DNA of 24,133 bases from CAZVEV01 sp964625865 (GTDB lineage: Bacteria; Planctomycetota; Phycisphaerae; SM23-33). A model generated the notes under the pieces. The model made no database searches. It saw only the letters and a program-made list of their open reading frames with translations, and had not been told where the DNA came from. Both the position numbers and the translations under genes were made by a program. Location: contig CAZVEV010000062.1 in assembly GCA_964625865.1 (NCBI GenBank), positions 1-24,133 of the forward strand. Reading direction: 5' to 3'. Position 1 is the first letter of the stretch. Each line of letters opens with the position of its first letter. Below are positions 14,801-21,238 of this stretch, piece after piece.

Positions 14801-17651
14801 TCGTGACAACAAGGTCCTGACGGACGTCAAGAAGATCATCGTCCCGCCCACGCACCGGTTCCTGAAAGTCGAGGTGCAGGCGGACAAGGGCTCGATGGGC
14901 GGCGGGAAGGACAACACGTTCCAGCCGCGCGAGAAGACGATCCTGCGCGTCAAGATCACGGACATGCATACGGGCAAGCCGGTGACCGGCCAGGTCGCGC
15001 TGATGCTCGTCGACGCCAGCGTGTACTACATTCAGCCGGAGTTCCGCCAGGCCATCGAGAAGGACTTCTACGGCTTCACGCGATACCAGCGCGTCTCGAC
15101 GACGAGCAGCTACTACGGGCCGGCGTACCTGACGCGGTGGCACTCGTACTACGGATACGGGCGACAGGGCGGCATTCCCGCGCCCAGCGTTAGTGCGGCC
15201 CCTGAGAAGGCCATGGAGTCCATGAGGCGTTCCAAGGGGGCCAAGGATGACATGGCCGACGCCAAGGAGGGCGGCGAGGCGGCGCTGGCCGAGACGATCG
15301 TTCGCAGTCAGTTCCGCGACACGGTGCTCTGGGCAGGCATGGTCACCACCGACGCGAGCGGACGTGCGAAGGTTGACGTGTCCATGCCGGACCAGCTCAC
15401 GACGTTCGCCCTGCACGCGATCGCGATCGACAAGGACACCCGCGTGGGCCAGACGCAGGCGGACGTGATCACGGCCAAGCGCATCATCTGCCGCCTCGAG
15501 AGCGGACGGTTCTTCACCGAGGGCGACCACAGCTACGTCACGGTCATCGCCCACAACTACTTCAAGCAGGCGCAGAAACTCACGATCGATCTCGCCGCAA
15601 CCGACAATCTCAAGCTGCGCAAGGCGAAGGTGGGCGGCAAGTGGGTCGACTACGAATCCGGCCAGGGCATCACTGTCACCGTCCCTGCCGCCGGCGAGGT
15701 ACGGATCGACGTCAAGACCACGGCGGTTCGCCCCGGGGACGTGACGATGACCGCGCGGGCCCGCGGCGTGCGAGAATCGGATGCGATTCAACTGACCAAG
15801 CCTATCGTCCCCTGGGGCGCCAGCAAGATCGCGTCAAACGCCGGCACGCTGCGCGGCGCCAAACCCAAGGTCGCCTCCACACAGTCGACCGAGTTCGTCG
15901 TGACCGTTCCGAAGGCCATCAAAGCCGGCTCGCAGTCGCTGACGGTCACGCTGAACCCGTCCATTGCGGCGGTGGCGATGGACTCTCTGCCGTACCTGGC
16001 GGCCTACCCCTACGGGTGCGTCGAGCAGACGATGAGCCGGTTCCTGCCCCTGGTGGTCATGCGCAAGACGCTCCAGGACGCCGGCGTGAGTCTCGATGAC
16101 ATCCGCAAGCTCATCGACCACGAGTCGGCCAAGGACCCCAAGCTCGCCGCGCGGTACAAGTTCATTCGCAAGCGGATGGGCCGGAATCCCGTCTACTCCG
16201 ATGCCGAAGTCTCAAAGATGATCTCCGCCGGGCTCAAGAGACTCAAGAGCTTCCAGCATGGCGACGGCAGTTGGGGGTGGTGGAGGCACGACAGCGGCAA
16301 CGGGTATATGACCGCGTACGTACTGTACGGCCTGGCCACCGCCCGGGCGTGCGACGTGAAGGTCGACCCGGGCATGATCGACCGCGGCGTGGCGTACCTG
16401 ATCCGCACCGCGTCGAAGCCCAAGCTGGACGAGAGGGCCAACTGGTGGTATCGCCACCTCGACAACGACAACTCGCGAATCTACTCGCTGTTCGTCATCG
16501 GCCACATCAAGCCAGACGCCCTGAAGCAAAAGGCCCTCGCCGAGCACCTCGACCGCATCTGGGAGGCCCGCGACGGCCTGACCAACTACGGGCGTTCCTA
16601 TCTCGCCTTGACCCTGCACGCGGCCGGCCGCAAGAACGAGGCGAAGATCGTCATCGAGAACTTCGACAACACCGCCAACTTCAACGCCAAGCACAACACC
16701 GCCCACTGGGGCCGCGAGCGCGGCTGGTGGTACTGGTATCACGGGGCCGACGAGTCGACCGCGTGGGTCCTCCAGGCCATGCTGACCGTCGACCCCAAGA
16801 GCAAGTACGTGCCGCTGGCAGTCAACTACCTCGTCCGCAGCCGGCGCGGGCTGTACTGGCGAAACACGAAGGCCACCGCGATGGCCGTCCTCGCCCTGGC
16901 GCGCTACGCCAAGCAGACCGGCGAACTCGACTGCGACCAGACGTACCGGATAACCATCGACGGACAGGTCAGCCGGACCGTTCGCGTCACGCGCCAGAAC
17001 GTGTTCACTTTCGACGATCGCATCGTCCTGGACGCCGAGGCCCTCGCGCCGGGCAAGCACACGGTCAGGATCGTCCGCAAGGGCGCCGGCGCGCTGTACT
17101 GGGGCGCCCACCTGCGTTACATCGACACGGCCGAGCGCATCAAGGGCGGCGGGAACCAACAGGCCATCGAGCGGAAGTACTTCAAGCTGACGCGAGAGAA
17201 CTTCACCAACACGCGGAACGTGTGGAAGGACGGCAAGGTCGTGACGGAGAAGTTCCCGGACACGCGGTACACCAAGTCGCCACTGGCGTTCGGCGCGGAG
17301 ATTGCGTCCGGCGAGCTGATCGAGGTGCAGCTTGGCATCACCAGCGAGCACAACTTCGAGTACATGCTCTTCGAGGACCCCAAGCCGGCCGGCTGCGAGC
17401 CGCATCGTCTGCGCAGCGGCGGGACCTACGGCGGGGGGACCTATGCGAACATGGAACTGCGCGACACGCGGGTGGTGTTCTTCGCCTCGTGGATGCCCGA
17501 GGGCAAGCGGACGATCTCCTACAAGCTCCGCTGCGAGCAGCCGGGCACGTTCCGGGTCTTGCCCACCGCCGGCGAGGCCATGTACAGCCCCTTCATCGAA
17601 GCGATTTCAGACAGCGGTCTGATAACGATCACGGAGAAGCCTGAGAAGTGA
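11847..17651 (+). CDS. secreted alpha-2-macroglobulin-like protein with TPR region and thioester
   Basis: Traps or blocks proteases outside the cytoplasm. Seen in 1,934 residues: a signal peptide (basic KTTRHH, then a hydrophobic stretch to about residue 29, no lipobox Cys); a TPR/Tol-Pal-like helical region to about 330; macroglobulin domains, including FTERPVYRPGQTVSFK; a Tyr/Trp/Arg-rich insert at 683-725; the family block with DTVLWAGMVTTDASGRA and PDQLTTFALHAIA; the thioester YPYGCVEQTMSRF with Cys1391-Val-Glu-Gln1394; the alpha/alpha toroid (GSWGWWRHDSGNGYMTAYV); and C-terminal receptor-like domains. The start is ATG 11847, with GGGAG 6 bases upstream; the in-frame ATG 11799 would spoil the signal peptide. 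The CxEQ thioester is intact, so covalent trapping should be possible. No pbpC, the usual partner, is nearby. Confidence 0.93.
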   Translation: MKTTRHHTQLIAAALVGIVLIATAALTAGPSEAELLDLGKRAYVRHNYKQAIEYIDALLKAKPHEARLRAAQRVKALAMCKYDRVDGHAYARKIMGEHKPFSEDAELWYAVGDNGARRYNRPHAYEGYFKAATLLERAGKFTSAADAWFRAAEMLKSNYGIQPRQMVTRQQRGPVNDVMVKDWPGNWTKRREINHKEVIKLYEHIVAMKIDTARKSKALYLAGQSACRWGQWKYTEEGIALYRRCVTEFPKDNYAPLAQYEIGRQVQRFSKFVQAIKEYQRVFQNFPTSSQAKEARNRVAEIKAPGLHLWITKAYGPSETPQIFWQSRNIKTVHLTARPVDLVTAVGKTIRMDASHLLSHIVSAAGADAAAKWTFETPDQAKHFQYRNVPNGQNQTTRPIGVPLKKIGAFVVTATGANPDGKTATARCLVVISRITAVAKTDADQTLLFVADSKSGASINAAQVAVARYWGRSNTVDRASGKTNDAGMIDLNTLPRRNWCQWVAAARKGDDQALCTQGHYSWSWWGYSQPYKVYGFTERPVYRPGQTVSFKQTVRRNNNGKYTNLPNQKVRVTVRDTKGVTIYAKDLVTDGFGSVEGGFKLKDEPPLGVYSIQIVVNGSHVYSPGNRFRVEEYKKPEFKVTVSAAKPDYRVGDEMKIKIAAKYYYGQPVAGAEVKYEIRKQDYRHRFRWPRPWGWYYDSVYYGYGHPYGGPSYYRRRYRPWWYPRLNEAVTSGTVKTDARGEAFVMLKAAPFKGHEKLDIKFVVATTVTDSSRRVIKGSGEVKVTHAPFFIYPKPALSVYGPGDSVEVNIKTENPNKQPVAGKFTVQAWRIERVRQADGKIEEKLAQKLYDKAFDIGATGRGAVRFVPDVTGHVKVIVKQVLPDGTKDTPVEGSCTLWIASKTGAEAHYAYNDLQIVPAKDQYEVGQTLKVLINTNKPNTRVLLTGEADDLIFSRVVHVPKNSKLVEIPIGDTHSPNFFLTATQIRDNKVLTDVKKIIVPPTHRFLKVEVQADKGSMGGGKDNTFQPREKTILRVKITDMHTGKPVTGQVALMLVDASVYYIQPEFRQAIEKDFYGFTRYQRVSTTSSYYGPAYLTRWHSYYGYGRQGGIPAPSVSAAPEKAMESMRRSKGAKDDMADAKEGGEAALAETIVRSQFRDTVLWAGMVTTDASGRAKVDVSMPDQLTTFALHAIAIDKDTRVGQTQADVITAKRIICRLESGRFFTEGDHSYVTVIAHNYFKQAQKLTIDLAATDNLKLRKAKVGGKWVDYESGQGITVTVPAAGEVRIDVKTTAVRPGDVTMTARARGVRESDAIQLTKPIVPWGASKIASNAGTLRGAKPKVASTQSTEFVVTVPKAIKAGSQSLTVTLNPSIAAVAMDSLPYLAAYPYGCVEQTMSRFLPLVVMRKTLQDAGVSLDDIRKLIDHESAKDPKLAARYKFIRKRMGRNPVYSDAEVSKMISAGLKRLKSFQHGDGSWGWWRHDSGNGYMTAYVLYGLATARACDVKVDPGMIDRGVAYLIRTASKPKLDERANWWYRHLDNDNSRIYSLFVIGHIKPDALKQKALAEHLDRIWEARDGLTNYGRSYLALTLHAAGRKNEAKIVIENFDNTANFNAKHNTAHWGRERGWWYWYHGADESTAWVLQAMLTVDPKSKYVPLAVNYLVRSRRGLYWRNTKATAMAVLALARYAKQTGELDCDQTYRITIDGQVSRTVRVTRQNVFTFDDRIVLDAEALAPGKHTVRIVRKGAGALYWGAHLRYIDTAERIKGGGNQQAIERKYFKLTRENFTNTRNVWKDGKVVTEKFPDTRYTKSPLAFGAEIASGELIEVQLGITSEHNFEYMLFEDPKPAGCEPHRLRSGGTYGGGTYANMELRDTRVVFFASWMPEGKRTISYKLRCEQPGTFRVLPTAGEAMYSPFIEAISDSGLITITEKPEK

Positions 17652-17658
17652 CGTGTCG

Positions 17659-17714
17659 CGTTTGGCCGTCGATCGCCTGCCTGCCGGCAGGCAGGTCAGA
17701 TCGACCGCCAAACG
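17659..17714. terminator. long GC-rich hairpin between convergent macroglobulin gene and rpiB
   Basis: Outer arms CGTTTGGCCGTCGATC (17659-17674) and GATCGACCGCCAAACG (17699-17714) match at 15 of 16 positions. Between them lies the perfect 20-bp palindrome CCTGCCTGCCGGCAGGCAGG (17676-17695). It starts 8 bases after the macroglobulin stop and ends 18 bases before the rpiB stop, so it can serve both strands as a transcript end. No T-run follows. The arm core GTCGATC/GATCGAC is shared with the 7129-7258 element; the inner palindrome is a common intergenic repeat type. Confidence 0.6.
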
Positions 17715-17732
17715 GGAACCTGCACCGGACGG

Positions 17733-18239
17733 TCAGATGGCGGTGTCGCTGTTTTCGAGCGAGGCCTCGTCGGGGTTGAAGACCTGGCGGGGGTCTTCGC
17801 CCGCATCGATGCTGGTCATCTTGCTGACGCGTCGTTCATGTCGCCCGCCGCCCTCGAACTCCGTGTCGAGCCAACTCGACACGATCCGTCGCATCAGTTC
17901 ATCCCCCAGCGCGTCGGCGGCAAGGCACAGGGCGTTGGCGTTGTTGTGTCTGCGGGACAACTGGGCCGTCAGTTCGTCATGGCAGAGCGCCGCTCGCACG
18001 CCGTGAACCTTGTTGGCCGAGATCGACATGCCGATCCCGCTGCCGCAGATCATGATCGCGCGATCCACCTGCACGTCAGCCACCGCCTTGGCCGCCGGAT
18101 ACGCCAGGTCCGGGTAGTCCACGCTCTTGGAGCTGTTGGTCCCCAGATCAAGGACTTCGTGCCCCTGTTCGCTCAGGAGGACGGCGATCTTCTCCTTGGC
18201 CGCGTGGCCCCGGTGATCGGCGGCTAGTGCAATCTTCAT
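17733..18239 (-). CDS. rpiB: ribose-5-phosphate isomerase B RpiB
   Basis: Interconverts ribose-5-phosphate and ribulose-5-phosphate in the pentose phosphate pathway. Seen: KIALAADHRG at the N-terminus with Asp8-His9, the active-site loop CGSGIGMSISANK with the catalytic Cys65, and SRRHNNANAL with His98. These match the RpiB/LacAB family. At 168 residues it is slightly longer than the usual 145-155 owing to a polar C-terminal tail. ATG 18239 is chosen because AAGGA lies 7 bases before it and it overlaps the stop of the upstream fusion gene as ATGA, so the two are translationally coupled. The order ywlC-ywlE-rpiB is as in Bacillus subtilis. Confidence 0.95.
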   Translation of the reverse strand: MKIALAADHRGHAAKEKIAVLLSEQGHEVLDLGTNSSKSVDYPDLAYPAAKAVADVQVDRAIMICGSGIGMSISANKVHGVRAALCHDELTAQLSRRHNNANALCLAADALGDELMRRIVSSWLDTEFEGGGRHERRVSKMTSIDAGEDPRQVFNPDEASLENSDTAI

Positions 18240-19348
18240 GACAGTTCCTTCTGTAAGCACTCCCGCAGAGCGGCAACGATGCGCTCGGCAGTCAGGCGGT
18301 ATATCTCCGGACCGCCGCCTATAGGATCAGGAATATCCCCATGGCTGTCAAGTGGTTTGATCTTCTCGCGGGCCGACGGCACGATGCGACGGGCCGTCGC
18401 GGCATGACCGGCGGTCATGCAGAATATCGCGTCCGCCGAGGCGACCGTCTCGGCGTCCAGCGCGCGACTGCGGTGGCGTGCGATGTCGGCCCCGAGGGCC
18501 TTGGCGGCCTGGACGGCCTCGACGGTCGCTCGCCCCCCGCCGTGGGCACAGACGCCCGCCGAAGCGACCTCGATGCCCCTGCCGCGCAGTGCGCCCACGC
18601 GACAGTCGTGCATCTCGGCCAGAACCATCTTGGCCAGCCCCGCCGCCATCGGGCTGCGACACGTGTTGCCCGTGCACACGAACATGAACGTGCGCTTGAT
18701 GGCCCTGCGGACCGCACGCTCGTCCCAAGGCCCGGCCCGGACGATCTGCCACTCCGCTCCGTCAAACTTCACGATCGTGCTGTCGACGCCCAACTGCGTG
18801 GGGCCTGAGTCGATAACCAGCTCAATCTGCCCGTCCAGGGCGGCCAGGACCTCCTCAGCCGTCCGCGGAGAGGGCCCGCCGGCCAGGTTCGCACTCGGAG
18901 CAACCACCGGCGAGGCCACCGCCCCGAGCATCGCCACGGCCACCGGCTGGTCGGGACACCGCAGACCGATGATATCCTCGCTGGTCAGCACCGAATGCAA
19001 GCCTTGCTTCTGAAGTGCCTTATCGGCCAGCCGCCCCCCGGTCGGCAGCAGGAGCGTCACCGGACCGGGCCAGGCACGGGCCATCAGGCGACGCGCCTCG
19101 GAACCCGCAACAGCGTACCGCCCCACCGCCGCCGCCTCGCCCACGTGCACAGTGAACGGCCGTGACGGACGGGCCTTGATCTCGCGAAGCCGTTTCATCG
19201 CTGCCGCGTTGTCGGCCGCCGCCGCCAGGCCGTACACCGTCTCGGTCGCAAACGCCACCAGCTTGCCCGCACTCAGCGCCTCGGCCCCCTGCTGGGCCGC
19301 GTCGGCAACGTCGTCAGCCGATCTCACTTTGATCACGCGTGTGTTCAT
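18236..19348 (-). CDS. fusion of threonylcarbamoyl-AMP synthase (TsaC/YrdC) and YwlE-type low-molecular-weight phosphatase
   Basis: Two enzymes in one 370-residue chain. Residues 1 to about 213 form a YrdC/TsaC domain that makes threonylcarbamoyl-AMP for tRNA t6A37: TETVYGL at 35-41, the KARP block at 58-61, PSAN at 151-154 and STIVKF at 190-195. From about 220 an arginine/tyrosine phosphatase domain begins: MFVCTGNTCRSPMA with Cys225, Thr229 and Arg231, and the acid loop GDIPDPIGG with Asp341. Thr at the fifth loop position is the feature of YwlE protein-arginine phosphatases, whereas tyrosine phosphatases usually have Ile. The linker is almost absent. ATG 19348 is preferred because the predicted -10 overlaps the next ATG (19360); the longer frame to 19591 reads through a repeat. 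It overlaps rpiB by 4 bases. Confidence 0.9.
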   Translation of the reverse strand: MNTRVIKVRSADDVADAAQQGAEALSAGKLVAFATETVYGLAAAADNAAAMKRLREIKARPSRPFTVHVGEAAAVGRYAVAGSEARRLMARAWPGPVTLLLPTGGRLADKALQKQGLHSVLTSEDIIGLRCPDQPVAVAMLGAVASPVVAPSANLAGGPSPRTAEEVLAALDGQIELVIDSGPTQLGVDSTIVKFDGAEWQIVRAGPWDERAVRRAIKRTFMFVCTGNTCRSPMAAGLAKMVLAEMHDCRVGALRGRGIEVASAGVCAHGGGRATVEAVQAAKALGADIARHRSRALDAETVASADAIFCMTAGHAATARRIVPSAREKIKPLDSHGDIPDPIGGGPEIYRLTAERIVAALRECLQKELS

Positions 19349-19358
19349 TGTCGCGGCC

Positions 19359-19386
19359 ATTATGCCCGACCCCGCGCCGAATGCAA
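19359..19386 (-). promoter_or_regulatory. promoter of the TsaC-phosphatase fusion, G-rich spacer
   Basis: On the minus strand TTGCAT (19381-19386) and CATAAT (19359-19364, 5/6) are spaced by 16 bases with GGGG and GGG runs. The start would be near 19352, only a few bases before ATG 19348, so the mRNA would be almost leaderless. The TTGCATTCGG beginning is identical to that of the promoter at 9440-9469. Confidence 0.5.
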
Positions 19387-19490
19387 CTGCAAGAGCCGAT
19401 CGCGCTGTGACCGGGGGACATGTCACTGACGCCCAACAACTCGCGTCGGTCTCAGGAGGTCTCTGTCTTATTCGCTCATCGAAGCAGGCA

Positions 19491-19519
19491 AACGCCCACA
19501 GGCGGAGCCCGTGGGCGTT
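19491..19519. repeat. REP-like palindrome, copy 3 (hybrid form)
   Basis: AACGCCCACAGGC (19491-19503) followed by GGAGCCCGTGGGCGTT (19504-19519). The left half matches copies 1 and 4 in plus orientation. The right half, including its GGA loop, matches the far end of copy 2 in minus orientation. The outer 9 bases AACGCCCAC/GTGGGCGTT are a perfect inverted repeat, with one A-C mismatch in the inner stem. The left flank GAAGCAGGCA also matches copy 2's outer flank. Confidence 0.75.
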
Positions 19520-19546
19520 GACACCTTCCCCAGGTGCGACTAGGCT
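19518..19546 (+). promoter_or_regulatory. possible promoter of the GH4 gene, -35 overlapping the repeat
   Basis: A perfect -35 TTGACA (19518-19523) is followed after 17 bases by a weak -10 TAGGCT (19541-19546, 3/6). The first two bases of the -35 are the last two bases of the REP-like palindrome. The leader would be about 80 bases. The weak -10 keeps confidence moderate. Confidence 0.4.
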
Positions 19547-19632
19547 TGGTGCGTGGATAGCGTACTGGGCGCCGTTCAGTTGAACGCCCACATCGAAACT
19601 CGGACCACCGGACCGGTTAGAAGGAGCACATG

Positions 19633-21051
19633 ATGGCCAGGATAGCGATCATCGGGGCAGGCAGTATGGTCTTCAGCACGACGCTGACCAATGACATCCT
19701 GCAAACACCGGGACTCGAGGAGGCCACCGTGGTCCTGATGGACCCCGCCCTGGAGAAGGTCCAGAGCGTCGAGGCGTACGTTAACAAGATCATCGAGGCC
19801 AACGGACTGGGCCAGAAGATCCTCGCCACCGACGACCGGCGCGAGGCCCTGACCGATGCCGACTACGTCATCACCACGTTCCAGATCGGCGGGATGGAGG
19901 CCTACGAGCACGACTACAAGATCCCGCTGAGCTACGGCGTGGACCAGTGCATCGGCCAGTGCGTCGGGCCCGGCGGGGTAATGCGCGGGCTGCGGACCAT
20001 CCCCGTGCTGGCCGACCTGATGGGCGATATGGAGGACGTCTGCCCGAACGCGCTGCTGCTGAACTACGTCAACCCGATGTGCACGTGCTCGATCGGCATG
20101 GCGATGTCCAGCGATATCCCCTTCGTCGGACTGTGCCACGGCATCCAGACGACGCTCGACCTGATCTCCGGCTACGTCGACGTCAAGAAGGACGAGATCG
20201 ACTTCCTGGCCGCGGGCATCAACCACATGGCATGGTTCCTGAAGCTCGAGCACAAGGGCAAGGACCTGTACCCGACGTTCCGGGCGAACATCGAGAAGCC
20301 CGAGTACTACATCAACGACAAGGTCCGCATTGAGACGGCCCGTCACTTCGGTTACTTCATGACCGAGAGCACGGGCCACCTGTCGGAGTACCTGTACTGG
20401 TTCCGCAAGAACCGCGACCTGCTCGATACGTACTGCGATCAGCCCGCGTTCGGGGGCGAGTCCGGCGCCTGCTACAACTTCTGCTGCGAGATGGTCAAGA
20501 AGTACGACGAGGTCGACATCCTCAGCCTCGAAAGCGGCGAGCTTGAGCCCAGAAGCATCGACTACTGCTCGCGCATCCTCGAGGCCATCGAGACCGGCAA
20601 GACGTTTAGGTTCAACGGCAATATCATCAACACCGAAGGGTACATCACCAACCTGCCCCCCGAGGCCTGCGTGGAAGTGCCCATCTACGTCGACTCCTCC
20701 GGCCTGCATCCCACGCACGTGGGCGACCTGCCTTCGCAACTGGCCGCCCTGAACCGCAGCAACGTCACGCTGCAGATGCTCGCCGCCGAAGCCGCCGTCA
20801 CCGCTGATCCGGAACTGGCGTTCGCCGCCATCGCGATGGACCCGCTGACGTCGGCCGTCCTCGGCCTCAAGCAGACGCGCGACATGGTCCGCGACCTGTT
20901 CCAAGCCGAAGCCCAGTGGCTGCCCCACTTCGAAGGCCGCCTGCCCAAGAGCGTGGACATCATCGACGTGCCCGAAGGCACCCAAGGCGTCCCGGTCCCC
21001 CTGGACCCCGCCCTGGCCGTCGCAAACCGCTTCGGCAAGCTCGCCGAGTAA
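19633..21051 (+). CDS. melA: glycoside hydrolase family 4, MelA-like alpha-galactosidase
   Basis: NAD- and Mn-dependent hydrolase of alpha-linked sugars; GH4 enzymes work by oxidation, elimination and addition. Seen: the Rossmann start IAIIGAGSMVF, FQIGGMEAYEHD, GPGGVMRGLRTIP, NYVNPM at 144-149, GLCHGIQ with the metal-ligand Cys168, GINHMAWFL with His198, and CVEVPIYVDSSGLHPTHVGDLPSQLAAL near the C-terminus. The order and wording closely follow E. coli MelA, including GYF-TES, AALMQTN-like and MDP-AAVLG blocks. Alpha-glucosidase or alpha-galacturonidase activity within GH4 cannot be excluded. 472 residues is normal. AAGGAG at 19621-19626 gives 6-base spacing to ATG 19633, so it is preferred to ATG 19630. 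No transporter or regulator lies next to it. Confidence 0.9.
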   Translation: MARIAIIGAGSMVFSTTLTNDILQTPGLEEATVVLMDPALEKVQSVEAYVNKIIEANGLGQKILATDDRREALTDADYVITTFQIGGMEAYEHDYKIPLSYGVDQCIGQCVGPGGVMRGLRTIPVLADLMGDMEDVCPNALLLNYVNPMCTCSIGMAMSSDIPFVGLCHGIQTTLDLISGYVDVKKDEIDFLAAGINHMAWFLKLEHKGKDLYPTFRANIEKPEYYINDKVRIETARHFGYFMTESTGHLSEYLYWFRKNRDLLDTYCDQPAFGGESGACYNFCCEMVKKYDEVDILSLESGELEPRSIDYCSRILEAIETGKTFRFNGNIINTEGYITNLPPEACVEVPIYVDSSGLHPTHVGDLPSQLAALNRSNVTLQMLAAEAAVTADPELAFAAIAMDPLTSAVLGLKQTRDMVRDLFQAEAQWLPHFEGRLPKSVDIIDVPEGTQGVPVPLDPALAVANRFGKLAE

Positions 21052-21090
21052 CGCACCGCGTGCGTTGGCACTAGCGCGCAGAAGTGGATG

Positions 21091-21118
21091 AACGCCCACA
21101 GGCACCGCCTGTGGGGTA
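21091..21118 (+). repeat. REP-like palindrome, copy 4
   Basis: Perfect stem CCCACAGGC / GCCTGTGGG (21095-21103, 21107-21115) with loop ACC, flanked by AACG and GTATC exactly as copy 2 read on its own strand. It lies 39 bases past the GH4 stop, so GH4 is bracketed by copies 3 and 4. A CT-repeat (about 21131-21143) follows. Confidence 0.8.
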
Positions 21119-21158
21119 TCGAAGAGGTTGTTTCTCTCTCTCTGCGGGTGCCGTGGGC

Positions 21159-21219
21159 TGACGCGAAGCGGCAACCACGTCTTCTTCGTTCGAGGAAACG
21201 TGGTTGTCGTTTCGCGTCA
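21159..21219. terminator. 22-bp stem hairpin between convergent GH4 and M23 genes
   Basis: Arms at 21159-21180 and 21198-21219 match at 20 of 22 positions (TGACGCGAA...CAACCACGT) around a 17-base loop. It sits 20 bases past the M23 stop on the minus strand and about 107 past the GH4 stop. No long T-run follows on either strand. It probably marks the transcript ends of both genes but could be a further intergenic repeat. Confidence 0.55.
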
Positions 21220-21238
21220 AACTACGGCATCCATTTGC

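Noticed and set aside
14238..15791. Long minus-strand open frame inside the macroglobulin gene
   Set aside because: A shadow frame caused by high GC at third positions. The plus-strand frame carries clear domains throughout.
18236..19591. Longer 451-residue version of the TsaC-phosphatase fusion
   Set aside because: The extra N-terminus reads through the REP-like repeat and the promoter and has no TsaC homology.
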